This document shows, piece by piece, positions 15,816 through 24,436 of a stretch of 38,133 nt of DNA (within the stretch, counting starts at the first letter, position 1; each line of letters starts with the position of its first letter). Source of the DNA: Pseudomonadota bacterium (GTDB lineage Bacteria > Pseudomonadota > Alphaproteobacteria > Rhizobiales > Devosiaceae); NCBI GenBank assembly GCA_023415605.1, contig JAEZKB010000135.1, forward strand, positions 1 through 38,133, written 5' to 3'. A program made the position numbers and the translations under genes. The notes beneath the pieces were generated by a model. That model saw only the letters and a list, made by a program, of their open reading frames with translations. It was not told the origin of the DNA and did no database searches.

Positions 15816-17309
15816 TCACCGCCGGCTTACCACACCGCCATCGGTCAATTCCGTCAACGCCAGGGTCTGGTCGAGATGTTCCGCGCGCCAGCTCAGCAAA
15901 CGCTCCGCCATCTCGATGCGGCCTGCGGCGTAGGCAGGGTCGGCGGCGACGTTGCGCAAGCAATGCGGGTCGGCCTCTAGATCGAACAGCAGCGGCGGCA
16001 GCGCGGCGAAGTGGACATATTTCCACTTGTCGGTGCGGATCACAGCGAGGTTGAGCTGCGTTGAGTGCAGCCCCAGCGCCTGCTCGGGCCCCTGCGTCGC
16101 GACCTCGCGGAAGTCGAATTCCCAGTGCACAGCCTCGGCCCCATCGCGGCCGAGCAGGGAGCGGCCGTCGGGGTGATGGTTGGCCGTGACCCCCATCAAT
16201 TCGAGCAGCGTGGGGAAGATGTCGACCGCCTCGGTGAAGCCGTCGACCACGCGTCCGGCCGGCAGTCCGGGGCCGCGGATCACTAGCGGGATGTGCTGGC
16301 TCTCGTCAAAGTAGCCACCTTTGCCAAGCGCGAAATGGTCCCCCATCATCTCGGCATGGTCGGAGGTGAACACCACCACTGTGTCGTCCCACTCCCCCCG
16401 CGCGCGGATGGCGTCGAAGACGCGGCCGAGCTGAGTGTCGACCTCGGTGACCATGCCGTAATAAGTCGCCTTGATCTGGCGGAAGTCAGCTTCGGTGAAG
16501 TCGCGCACCAGCCCCGTCGCACCCGGCACGAAGCTCGAGGCTGGCGACGACCCCAGCGCGTACTGCATCAGCGGATGCTGAGCGGCTTCATCAGCCAGCG
16601 ACGCGGCGCGGCGAAAGGCCGGCATGTCTTCGGGCCGGTACATAGTGTTGTACGGCGCCGGTACTACGAAAGGTGGGTGCGGGCGCAGGAACGACAGATG
16701 CGCGAACCAGGGCTTTTCCTGCTCACCCAGCCAGCGGATGAATTCGCCGCCGATGAACGCGGTCTGGGTCTGGTCCTTGTTGTAGGCGGGCGGCGCATTG
16801 CTGACCGCGCCGGGCGGCACGCCGACGGGCAGGTGCGCGCGGGCGTGGTCGTAAAGTTCCAGCCCCTGTGCCCGCAGCCAGCTTAGCCACGGTTTTTCGT
16901 GCTCGGGCAGTTTTACCCGTGTGGTGAAACCAGGAAGAACGCTCTCATAGGTCGTGTTGTCGGGGTCGTCCGGCGCCTTGCCGGTCGGGTCTAGGGAGAC
17001 GTCGGTATAGCCGAAGAGCGTGGGATCGTAGCCAGCGCGTCGAGCCGCCAGCGCGACATTGTCGAAACGGGCCGAGAGCGGTGTACCGTTGCGCACGACG
17101 CGGTTGTTCATCTGGTAGAGGCCGGTATAGAGGCAGGCCCGCGCCGGCGAGCAGGGCGCCGCCTGCGAATAATGGCGCAGACAGGCGGTGCCTTCCGCCG
17201 CCAGCGCATCGACCACCGGCGTCCTGACGACCGGGTTTCCGGCGTAGCCGAGCGCGTCGCCCCGCCACTGGTCGGCGGTGATGAGCAGAATGTTGGGCTT
17301 TTTGGTCAC
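15816..17309 (-). CDS. phosphonate monoester hydrolase / sulfatase-family enzyme
   Basis: A 497-aa alkaline-phosphatase-superfamily hydrolase. The sulfatase signature CSPAR has Cys53, the residue that is converted to formylglycine. Metal-binding residues are seen in ITADQWRGD and in FTSDHAEMMGDH. Features such as GLYQMNNRVV, HPPFVVPAPYNTMYRPEDM, QHPLMQYALG and YKYVHFAALPPLLFDL closely resemble the Rhizobium and Burkholderia phosphonate monoester hydrolases, which cleave phosphonate monoesters, phosphodiesters and sulfate esters promiscuously. No signal peptide, so cytoplasmic. It begins with GTG directly after the stop of the ABC ATPase gene, as the last gene of the transporter operon. The physiological substrate is presumably what that transporter imports. 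An ordinary arylsulfatase or choline-sulfatase-like role cannot be excluded. Confidence 0.82.
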   Translation of the reverse strand: MTKKPNILLITADQWRGDALGYAGNPVVRTPVVDALAAEGTACLRHYSQAAPCSPARACLYTGLYQMNNRVVRNGTPLSARFDNVALAARRAGYDPTLFGYTDVSLDPTGKAPDDPDNTTYESVLPGFTTRVKLPEHEKPWLSWLRAQGLELYDHARAHLPVGVPPGAVSNAPPAYNKDQTQTAFIGGEFIRWLGEQEKPWFAHLSFLRPHPPFVVPAPYNTMYRPEDMPAFRRAASLADEAAQHPLMQYALGSSPASSFVPGATGLVRDFTEADFRQIKATYYGMVTEVDTQLGRVFDAIRARGEWDDTVVVFTSDHAEMMGDHFALGKGGYFDESQHIPLVIRGPGLPAGRVVDGFTEAVDIFPTLLELMGVTANHHPDGRSLLGRDGAEAVHWEFDFREVATQGPEQALGLHSTQLNLAVIRTDKWKYVHFAALPPLLFDLEADPHCLRNVAADPAYAAGRIEMAERLLSWRAEHLDQTLALTELTDGGVVSRR

Positions 17310-18377
17310 TTAATCCCCGAGCACCAGCACATCGCTCGAGGCGATTCCGACACGAACCGGGGCGCCGTGCGCCGGCGGCGGCGTGCGCTGATCATTGAAG
17401 GTGTCGAGACTGAGGACATTGTCGCCCAGATCGACCTTGAGGCGGATCACAGAACCGAGGAAGTGCACTTCGCTCACCTTGCCGTCGAGCAGGATGTCGC
17501 GGTCCCCGCCATTGGCCAGCGACACCGCCTCTGGCCGCATGGTGAGGGCCACGCTGTCACCGGTCTTGGCATCAGCCGGCAGCGCCGGAATCGTTGCGGT
17601 GGTCGGGCCGATCTTCACGGTCTTGGCTGCTGCATCGGCAACGCGCGCGTTGATGGTGTTGAGCGTACCGACAAAGGTGGCGACGAACTTGGTCGCCGGG
17701 CGATTGTAGATTTCGAACGGCTGGCCGAACTGTTCCACGTTGCCGGCATTCATCACCACGATGCGATCCGAGATCGACAGGGCCTCCTCCTGGTCGTGGG
17801 TCACGAAGATCGTGGTAATGCCCAGTTCACGTTGGATCCCGCGGATCTGCTCCCGCAGACTCACGCGGATCTTTGCGTCCAGCGCCGACAGCGGCTCGTC
17901 CAGCAGTAGCATGCGCGGGCTCGGCGCCAGCGCCCGGGCCAGCGCCACGCGCTGTTGCTGGCCGCCGGAGAGCTCGAAGGGGAAGCGTTTGCCGTAACCG
18001 GTGAGGCCGATGAGCTTGAGCATCTCCTCGACCCGCGCCTCGCGCTGGGCTTTAGGCATGCCGGCGATCTTCAACCCGAAGCCGATATTGTCGGCGACAT
18101 TCATGTTCGGAAACAGCGCATAGGCCTGGAACACCATGCCGATCTTGCGCTGGTTCGGGTTGAGGCCGGTAATATCCTTGCCCTCGACCACGATGCGACC
18201 GGCGTTAGGCTCCTCGAAGCCGGCAATCATCCGGAGGATGGTGGTCTTGCCGCAGCCCGATGGGCCCAGCAGCGAGACGAACTCACCCTTGTTGAAGGCC
18301 AGGTCCACGCCCTTGACCACGGTATTGGCACCGAAGGTTTTGACGAGCTTTTCGATGCGGAGGAATTCCTCGGCCAT
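17310..18377 (-). CDS. ABC transporter ATP-binding protein
   Basis: A 355-aa ABC ATPase of the iron/spermidine/2-aminoethylphosphonate group. Walker A is GPSGCGKTT at about residue 38, the signature is LSGGQQQRVALARA, Walker B is MLLLDEPLSALD and the switch is FVTHDQEEA. A TOBE-type C-terminal domain follows from about 275. It is the fourth gene of a five-gene operon, 6 bp after the second permease, and its stop abuts the GTG start of the hydrolase gene. The substrate cannot be read from the ATPase itself. Confidence 0.9.
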   Translation of the reverse strand: MAEEFLRIEKLVKTFGANTVVKGVDLAFNKGEFVSLLGPSGCGKTTILRMIAGFEEPNAGRIVVEGKDITGLNPNQRKIGMVFQAYALFPNMNVADNIGFGLKIAGMPKAQREARVEEMLKLIGLTGYGKRFPFELSGGQQQRVALARALAPSPRMLLLDEPLSALDAKIRVSLREQIRGIQRELGITTIFVTHDQEEALSISDRIVVMNAGNVEQFGQPFEIYNRPATKFVATFVGTLNTINARVADAAAKTVKIGPTTATIPALPADAKTGDSVALTMRPEAVSLANGGDRDILLDGKVSEVHFLGSVIRLKVDLGDNVLSLDTFNDQRTPPPAHGAPVRVGIASSDVLVLGD

Positions 18378-18383
18378 TCCGGT

Positions 18384-19169
18384 CTAGTCCTTGCGGGCGG
18401 TCTTGGGAGCGAAGCGGCCGAGGAACGCGATCATGCCCATCGCGCCCCAGGTGAGGACGAATGAAATGATCGAGAGCGCGGCCGGTTCATAGGCGCGGTT
18501 GGCGCCGATATTCTGCATGTAGACGCCGAACACCTGCTGATTGAGCAGGCTGGCAATGGTGAACTCGCCGATGACGATGGCGAGCGTCAGGAAGGCGCCC
18601 GACAGCACCGCCACGATGATATTGGGGAAGATCACCTGCGTGATGATCGTGAACTGGTTGGCCCCGAGAATATTGGCCGCTTCAGTGAGCGTCCGCACGT
18701 CGATGGTACGGAGTCCGGTGTCGATGGCCCGGTACATGTAGGGCAGGCCGAGCGCCACGTAGGCGAAGGTCAGGAGCGACGCCGTGCCGAAGTTCGAATT
18801 GGTCAGCGGCAGCAGTGAGGAGGAGTTGTAGAGCCGGATGTAGCCGAACACCAGAACGATGGCCGGAATGATCAACGGCAGCAGCGTGATGAACTCGACG
18901 ATCGGCCGCAGTCTCGGCGCGCGCAGGCGGATATAATAGGCCGCCGGCACGACGATGAAGAGCCCGATCAGCACCGTGCAGGCGCCGATCAGCAGCGAAT
19001 AGCCGAACGTCTGCTGGAAGCGCGGGTCGTTGAAGACATTGGCATAGGCGTCAAGCGTATAGCCGCCCTTCCGGATCTTCAGCGAGAAGTCGATGGTGGC
19101 GATCAGCGGCACCAGGAAATAGAGCGCGCCGATGCCGAAGACCACCCAGGCCCAGGGTTTGCCCCTCAC
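18384..19169 (-). CDS. ABC transporter permease (second)
   Basis: A 261-aa permease with about six membrane segments, the first in WAWVVFGIGALYFLVPLIAT. The EAA loop is in LTEAANILGANQFTIITQVIFP. The frame is open to 19487, but that extension lies inside the preceding gene and lacks membrane character. The GTG at 19169 overlaps the previous stop as GTGA, so I use it; a GTG three codons upstream is an alternative. It forms the channel with the preceding permease. Confidence 0.86.
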   Translation of the reverse strand: MRGKPWAWVVFGIGALYFLVPLIATIDFSLKIRKGGYTLDAYANVFNDPRFQQTFGYSLLIGACTVLIGLFIVVPAAYYIRLRAPRLRPIVEFITLLPLIIPAIVLVFGYIRLYNSSSLLPLTNSNFGTASLLTFAYVALGLPYMYRAIDTGLRTIDVRTLTEAANILGANQFTIITQVIFPNIIVAVLSGAFLTLAIVIGEFTIASLLNQQVFGVYMQNIGANRAYEPAALSIISFVLTWGAMGMIAFLGRFAPKTARKD

Positions 19170-20107
19170 TTGAGCCACCGTTCCGCCCGCGAGCGGACCA
19201 CGAGATAGATGATGTTGGTCAAGGCGCAGATAATGATCATGCCGACGGCGAGTGCTGCACCCAGGCCGCGGTCGCCGAGCACGTCGCCGCGGATCTGCGC
19301 GAAGAGCAGGATGGGCACGATGTTGAAGGCCGAGGTGGAGAGCGCATAAGCCGTGGCGATGGCGCCGAAGGCGTTGGCGAAGAGCAGGCTCAGCGTGCCC
19401 AGCAGGTTCGGCCACAGCACTGGAATGCCGACATAGCGCCAGAACTGCCAGTTGCTGGCACCCAGTGTCGCCGCCGCCTCGTTCCACTCTTTCTTGAGGC
19501 CGTGGATGGCTGGCGCAATGATGAGGATCATCAGCGGAATCTGAAAATAGAGATAGACGAGCGTGATGCCCCAGAAGCTGAGCAGGTCGAAGCCGCCGCG
19601 GACATAGATGTTGATGCCCAGCGACTTTAAAATCAGCGTTACAAGGCCGAGGCGCCCCAGCGTTGCGAGGAAGGCGAAGGCCAGCGGGATGCCGGCGAAA
19701 TTGCTGGCGACGCCTGAAAAGGTCATCACCGTGTTGCCGATCCAGCCCGGCAGGCGGCCGCGAATGATGGCGAGCGCGATGAAGAGGCCGATGAAGGCGC
19801 CGATGCCCGCCGAGGCGGCGGAGAGGCGGATCGAATACCAGAAGGCGCTGGCGATCTTGGGCTCGAACAATCCGGCGAGGTTGGCGAGCGTGAAGCTGCC
19901 GTCCTCGGCCTGGAAGGCCTGGATGAACAGGTAGCTCAACGGCAGCAGCAGGAATAGTACCGCGAAGATGACGAAGGGCAGCAGCGCCAGCATGTCGCCC
20001 GGGCGCAGGCTGCGGAGGAAGGCAAAGGGCGACGGCCCTGTGGCAACAACCGACCCGGCGTGGGCCGGGCCGGTTGTCTTATCGGCGCTATCGCCAATCG
20101 AAGCCAT
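19166..20107 (-). CDS. ABC transporter permease (first)
   Basis: A 313-aa permease. A 35-residue polar N-terminus precedes the first membrane segment (about 38-65, LALLPFVIFAVLFLLLPLS). The EAA loop is visible in NEAAATLGASNWQFWRYVGIPVL. It is 21 bp downstream of the binding-protein gene and overlaps the second permease by 4 bp. The pair resembles the permeases of iron, polyamine and 2-aminoethylphosphonate importers. Confidence 0.9.
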   Translation of the reverse strand: MASIGDSADKTTGPAHAGSVVATGPSPFAFLRSLRPGDMLALLPFVIFAVLFLLLPLSYLFIQAFQAEDGSFTLANLAGLFEPKIASAFWYSIRLSAASAGIGAFIGLFIALAIIRGRLPGWIGNTVMTFSGVASNFAGIPLAFAFLATLGRLGLVTLILKSLGINIYVRGGFDLLSFWGITLVYLYFQIPLMILIIAPAIHGLKKEWNEAAATLGASNWQFWRYVGIPVLWPNLLGTLSLLFANAFGAIATAYALSTSAFNIVPILLFAQIRGDVLGDRGLGAALAVGMIIICALTNIIYLVVRSRAERWLK

Positions 20108-20128
20108 ACCTGGAGCTCGATCAGGCGA

Positions 20129-21235
20129 TTACTGGACGTTCGCGCCCACGACGCTGTCCCACTCGGCTGCGATCTGCTTTTTGGCTGCATCCTGCTCGGC
20201 GAGCGAGGGGAACACGGCCTTGGCGTAGTTGTCGGCGGCCGGCAGCTTGTCGAGCAGTTCCTGCGGCACCTTGCCGGCAGCGGCTAGGGCGTTGAAGCGG
20301 ATCGGGTGGCAGTAGCCGGCGAGCCAGCCGAGCTGGCCCTCGTCCGAATAGAGATACTCCATCCAGAGCTTGGCGGCGTTCGGATGCGGCGCGAAGGCGC
20401 TGATAGCCTGGACGTAGACGCCGGCGACCACTGCGTCGGAGGGGACGACGATGTCCATCTCCGGGTTGCCGGCGAAGCCGTCGCGCATGGCGAGCAGGTT
20501 GTAGTCCCAGTTCATCACGATCGAGGCGGTGCCTTGCGCGAGAACCGACGCTTCGGCGTCGACCGGCACGAAGTTACCTGCTTCGTTGAGCTTCTTGAAG
20601 AACTCAAGGCCAGCGGCGGCGGCGCCGGCGGCGTCCGCGCCGGTCGAGAGGCCAGCGGCGTACACCGACATGATGGCGTTGTTCGAGGTGCGCGGGTCAC
20701 CGGCGAAGGCCACCGAGTTGGCATATTCGGGCTTGTGCAGATCAGCCCAGGTCTGGGGCGAGGCTTCCGTCATCACCGTCTTGTTGATGCCGAACGACAG
20801 CACGCCGTAGTAGTCGCCGTACCAGAAACCGTCGGCATCCTTGGCGTCGTCCGGGATCTCGTCCCAGGTCGAGACCTTGTAAGCCTGCAGCAGGCCTTCT
20901 TCCTTGGCGGCCGGGCCGAACGAGAGGCCGATATCGAGCACGTCAGGCGCCTGCGGGCCGGTGTTGCCCTTGTTGGCGCGGACGGCTTCGAGCTCGTCGG
21001 CCGAACCGGCGTCGGGATTGAGCTCGTTGATGGTGATGCCCGGGTACTTGGCCTTGAAGGCTTCGATCACCGCGCCATAGCCGCACCAGGTGTGGGGCAG
21101 GGCGATGACGGTAAGCTGGCCCTCGGCCTTGGCGGCTTCATAGAGGGCGTTGAGGTCGGCCTGTGCCATCGCCATCGTCGAAGCGAACATGGCAACGACC
21201 GAAACCGAGGCCGCAAGCGCGTTCTTCCTGATCAT
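20129..21235 (-). CDS. ABC transporter substrate-binding protein
   Basis: A 368-aa periplasmic binding protein and the first gene of the operon. A signal peptide MIRKNALAASVSVVAMFAST ends near MAMAQA. The mature part has the alpha/beta pattern of the FbpA/PotD-like (SBP type 2) proteins, with GQLTVIALPHTWCGYG near the start and SFGINKTVM in the middle. An AGGGAG ribosome-binding site lies before the ATG. The ligand is unknown. Because the operon ends in a phosphonate-monoester-hydrolase-like enzyme, a phosphonate ester, phosphodiester or sulfate ester is a reasonable guess, but amines or iron remain possible. Confidence 0.88.
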   Translation of the reverse strand: MIRKNALAASVSVVAMFASTMAMAQADLNALYEAAKAEGQLTVIALPHTWCGYGAVIEAFKAKYPGITINELNPDAGSADELEAVRANKGNTGPQAPDVLDIGLSFGPAAKEEGLLQAYKVSTWDEIPDDAKDADGFWYGDYYGVLSFGINKTVMTEASPQTWADLHKPEYANSVAFAGDPRTSNNAIMSVYAAGLSTGADAAGAAAAGLEFFKKLNEAGNFVPVDAEASVLAQGTASIVMNWDYNLLAMRDGFAGNPEMDIVVPSDAVVAGVYVQAISAFAPHPNAAKLWMEYLYSDEGQLGWLAGYCHPIRFNALAAAGKVPQELLDKLPAADNYAKAVFPSLAEQDAAKKQIAAEWDSVVGANVQ

Positions 21236-21581
21236 TCTGCGTCTCCCTGAAAGTAGGCTTGTTGATTGAGAGTAGGAGGAGTGTCAAAAAGCCGGCGCCT
21301 CAACTAGGTGCGCCACGTGACACCTGCATGACAGCCCCGATGCCTGTCCCCTGATCCGCGGAACACAAGGAAACGCAGACAGTTGAGAACAGTCGACGGA
21401 TCAGCCCCTTGCCGCTCCCCCGGGCTCGTTTGTGACAATTGTGACAGTGCCCGTTTTGCGGTGAGGAGTCGAGATAGGGACTTTGGTGCGGCGCCGGGCC
21501 CCTGACCGGCGCCAATATATCTTGAACTCAGCACTCCAGTTTGTTACGCCGCTGGTACTTTCCCTCGGAGGAGTGTCGGTG
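21236..21581. promoter_or_regulatory. 346-bp divergent intergenic region
   Basis: This gap separates the minus-strand ABC operon from the plus-strand imelysin operon and must contain promoters for both. I see no convincing ORF in it. Visible structure is the tandem direct repeat TTGTGACA at 21430-21437 and 21439-21446, which includes the palindrome ACAATTGT. I do not see a clear Irr, RirA or Fur box by eye. Confidence 0.6.
21430..21446. promoter_or_regulatory. tandem TTGTGACA repeat, possible regulator site
   Basis: TTGTGACA occurs twice with a 9-base period, and the junction forms the palindrome ACAATTGT. It lies about 136 bp upstream of the first imelysin gene in the divergent promoter region. 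Direct repeats of this size can bind response-regulator or metal-regulator dimers; no factor is identified. Confidence 0.35.
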
Positions 21582-22847
21582 ATGATGAAGCATGGATTGC
21601 GCCTCCTGGCCGTCCTGGCGGTGACTGTTTCGAGCCATGCGGTGATTGCCGCCGAGCCCAGTCCCGCCGCTATCGTCGAGACCTATGCCGATATCGCGCT
21701 CGCCGGTTACGAGGACTCGCTGGCCACCGCCACTGATCTCATGACTGCCATCACTGCGCTTGGCGAAAACCCTAGCGAAGAGACACTCAAAGCGGCGCGC
21801 GAAGCCTGGAAGGCGGCGCGCATTCCCTACCAGCAGACCGAGGCGTTCCGATTTGGCAATCCGGTGGTCGATGCATGGGAGGGCAAGGTCAATGCCTGGC
21901 CCCTCGACGAGGGCCTCATCGACTATGTCGATGCATCCTACGGCACCGAGAGCGACGAGAACGGACTTTACACTGCCAATGTCATCGCCAACGAGGTGAT
22001 CACCATTGACGGCAAGGAAGTCGACGCCACCGATCTCGTGCCGCAGTTCCTGTCGCAGGTGCTGCAGGAAGCCGGCGGCGTCGAGGCGAATGTGGCCACC
22101 GGCTACCACGCCATCGAATTCCTGCTCTGGGGGCAGGATCTCAACGGCACCGGCCCTGGTGCCGGCAACCGGCCCTATACTGATTTCGATATGGCCAACT
22201 GTACCAACGGCCACTGCGATCGCCGCCTCGCCTATCTCAGCTCGGCTGCCGAAGTGCTCTACGTCAACCTCCAGCAGATGGTCTCGGCCTGGCGCGAGGA
22301 CGGCGAAGCCCGCAAGGCCGCACAGGATGGTGGCGTCGCCGCCATTCTCACCGGCATGGGCTCGCTCTCGTTCGGCGAAGTGGCCGGCGAGCGCATGAAG
22401 CTCGGCTTGTTGCTGCACGATCCGGAAGAAGAGCACGACTGCTTCTCGGACAATACGCACATGTCCCACCTCTATGACGCCGTGGGCATCCGCAACGTCT
22501 ACCTCGGCAAGTACACCCGCATCGATGGCAGCGTCGTCTCCGGCCCCTCGGTCTCCGAACTCATCGCCGTCAAGGACGCGGCGCTCGATACCGAGATCAA
22601 GGCCCTTCTCGACGACACCGTCGGCGAGATGGAAGCCATGAAGCAGCGGGCTGAGACGATCGAGGCGTATGACCAGATGATCGGCGAAGGGAACACCGAG
22701 GGCAACGCGGTCGTCCAGGCTGCCATCGACGGGCTCATTGCCCAGACCCGCGGTATCGAACGGGCGGTGGCGCTCCTCCAGCTGGGTGGCGCCGTCACCA
22801 TCGAGCAATCCGACAGCCTCGTGAACCCCGACGCTGTTTTCCAATAG
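21582..22847 (+). CDS. imelysin-family periplasmic protein (M75), first copy
   Basis: A 421-aa imelysin/IrpA-type protein. A signal peptide ends near VIAA (residue 24). The family motif GxHxxE is intact as GYHAIEFLLWG with His176 and Glu179; this motif is proposed to bind metal in the imelysin/EfeO group. The frame opens at 21483, but the ATG at 21582 has a strong GGAGGAG ribosome-binding site eight bases upstream. Imelysins are associated with iron acquisition and are often iron-regulated; despite the M75 peptidase label, protease activity is doubtful. It leads an operon with a di-heme oxidoreductase, a second imelysin and a DUF1513 protein. Confidence 0.92.
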   Translation: MMKHGLRLLAVLAVTVSSHAVIAAEPSPAAIVETYADIALAGYEDSLATATDLMTAITALGENPSEETLKAAREAWKAARIPYQQTEAFRFGNPVVDAWEGKVNAWPLDEGLIDYVDASYGTESDENGLYTANVIANEVITIDGKEVDATDLVPQFLSQVLQEAGGVEANVATGYHAIEFLLWGQDLNGTGPGAGNRPYTDFDMANCTNGHCDRRLAYLSSAAEVLYVNLQQMVSAWREDGEARKAAQDGGVAAILTGMGSLSFGEVAGERMKLGLLLHDPEEEHDCFSDNTHMSHLYDAVGIRNVYLGKYTRIDGSVVSGPSVSELIAVKDAALDTEIKALLDDTVGEMEAMKQRAETIEAYDQMIGEGNTEGNAVVQAAIDGLIAQTRGIERAVALLQLGGAVTIEQSDSLVNPDAVFQ

Positions 22848-22856
22848 TATTTTGGT

Positions 22857-22908
22857 GTCGCGGGTTGCGCGAATCCGCGACGCTCTCTTTGATCCCGGCA
22901 TGACCGGG
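22857..22908 (+). repeat. two hairpins between imelysin and di-heme genes
   Basis: GTCGCGG (22857-22863) pairs with CCGCGAC (22875-22881), and CCCGG (22894-22898) pairs with CCGGG (22904-22908) around CATGA. They fill the 80-bp gap between the first two genes of the operon. No T-tract follows either stem. They may adjust expression between the first imelysin and the rest, or be short dispersed palindromes; the second, containing TCCCGGCATGACCGGGA, looks like a repetitive extragenic element. Confidence 0.45.
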
Positions 22909-22927
22909 ACGTGCTAGAAGTGCTGAC

Positions 22928-24436
22928 ATGCACATGCGCCTCACCGCTGTCCTGGTCATAACACTCCTCACCGGGCTGGCCTTCGCAGATGATCTGCAGC
23001 GCACCGATCTTTCGCCGAAGGATCTGGTGCGCGTGCGTGCCGTTACTGCGCCGACCACTGATTTCAGCGGCCCCGAAAACTTCGAACAGCTCCCCGGCGG
23101 CGCCGCGACGACCAAGAAGATTGTCAATCAGGATGCCTTTTCGTTCAGTCAGGCCAACCTCTCCTTCGAGCAGGAAGAGCAGTTCAAGCTGGGCAATGCG
23201 TTGTTCCGCAAAGTCTGGATCGCGGCGCCATCGTCAACGCAGGCATCGGACGGGCTGGGGCCGTTCTTCAATGCCCGAGGCTGCCAGAATTGCCATCTGA
23301 AGGATGGTCGCGGCCGCCCACCCACCGGCGACGAGACCGGTTCTGTCTCGATGTTTCTTCGCCTGTCGGTCCCGGCCAGGGACGCCGCCGAACAGAACCT
23401 CATCGACACACGCAGGGTGAAACTCTTCCCCGAGCCGACTTATGGCGAGCAGCTTCAGGTCTTCGCCACCACCGGTCTCAAGGCCGAAGGCCGCATGGTC
23501 ATCCACTATGCCGACGAGGACGTGACGCTCGGCGATGGCACGGTGGTGACGCTGCGCCGCCCGACCTATTCGGTCGCCGATCTCGCCTATGGGCCGATGA
23601 GCCCCGACGCGATGCTCAGCCCGCGCGTCGCCCCGCCAATGACCGGGCTGGGGCTGATCGAGGCCATTCCCGCTGCCGACATACTCGCCAACGCCGACCC
23701 TGAGGATGGCGATGGCGATGGCATTTCCGGCAAGGCCAATTTCGTGCTCGATCCGGTCCACAACCAAGTCATGCTGGGGCGCTTCGGCTGGAAGGCCGGC
23801 GCTGCGACGATCCGGGCGCAGTCGGCCAGCGCCTTTGCCGGGGACATCGGCATCTCGACGCCGCTGGTGAACCAGCCGCATGGCGACTGCACCCAGGCGC
23901 AGGCCGATTGCCTCGCTGCGCCCACCGGCGAACAGGCCCGGCTCGGCCCCTCCGAGGCGCCCGATCCGGTTCTCGACCTAGTCACCTTCTATTCGCAGAA
24001 CCTCGGCGTTCCCCAGCGCCGCAAGGTGGACGATCCGCAGGTGCTCGCCGGCAAGCAGGCCTTCTACACGGCCGGCTGCACCGGTTGCCATACACCAAAA
24101 TTCGTCACAGCGCGCGACGCGCCCGACAAGCAGCATCAGTTTCAGTTGATTTGGCCCTATTCGGACCTCCTGCTGCACGATATGGGCGAGGGTCTCGCCG
24201 ATCATCGGCCCGAGGGTGCGGCCGACGGTTACGAGTGGCGGACACCGCCACTCTGGGGTATCGGCCTCACCGAGACTGTCTCGGGCCACACCTTCTTTCT
24301 GCACGATGGTCGGGCGCGCAATCTCACTGAAGCCATCCTCTGGCATGGTGGCGAGGCGCAGGCGGCCCGTGACGCCTTCGCCGGCCTGCCGCAATCGGAG
24401 CGCGAGGCTCTGCTCGCCTTTTTGGAGTCGCTCTGA
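22928..24436 (+). CDS. di-heme c-type oxidoreductase (DUF1111 family)
   Basis: A 502-aa periplasmic c-type cytochrome of the di-heme oxidoreductase family (DUF1111, DHOR). The signal peptide MHMRLTAVLVITLLTGLAFA ends at about residue 20. There are two heme c motifs, CQNCH (Cys119-Cys122-His123) and CTGCH (Cys384-Cys387-His388). The motif DGRGRP follows the first heme, and the closing segment TPPLWGIG...HTFFLHDGRARNLTEAILWHGGEA is typical of the family. Distantly related to MauG and cytochrome c peroxidases. It is 80 bp after the first imelysin and shares one base (TGATG) with the next gene. In this context it may change the redox state of iron; that is inference. Confidence 0.92.
   Translation: MHMRLTAVLVITLLTGLAFADDLQRTDLSPKDLVRVRAVTAPTTDFSGPENFEQLPGGAATTKKIVNQDAFSFSQANLSFEQEEQFKLGNALFRKVWIAAPSSTQASDGLGPFFNARGCQNCHLKDGRGRPPTGDETGSVSMFLRLSVPARDAAEQNLIDTRRVKLFPEPTYGEQLQVFATTGLKAEGRMVIHYADEDVTLGDGTVVTLRRPTYSVADLAYGPMSPDAMLSPRVAPPMTGLGLIEAIPAADILANADPEDGDGDGISGKANFVLDPVHNQVMLGRFGWKAGAATIRAQSASAFAGDIGISTPLVNQPHGDCTQAQADCLAAPTGEQARLGPSEAPDPVLDLVTFYSQNLGVPQRRKVDDPQVLAGKQAFYTAGCTGCHTPKFVTARDAPDKQHQFQLIWPYSDLLLHDMGEGLADHRPEGAADGYEWRTPPLWGIGLTETVSGHTFFLHDGRARNLTEAILWHGGEAQAARDAFAGLPQSEREALLAFLESL

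Noticed and set aside
21360..21384. GGAAC-N16-AGTT on the plus strand, similar to an EcfG promoter, upstream of the imelysin operon.
   Set aside because: It is about 200 bp from the start codon and matches of this quality are expected a few times by chance in a window this size.
21528..22901. 457-codon minus-strand frame opposite the first imelysin.
   Set aside because: The plus strand has a signal peptide, family motif and ribosome-binding site; the minus frame has none.
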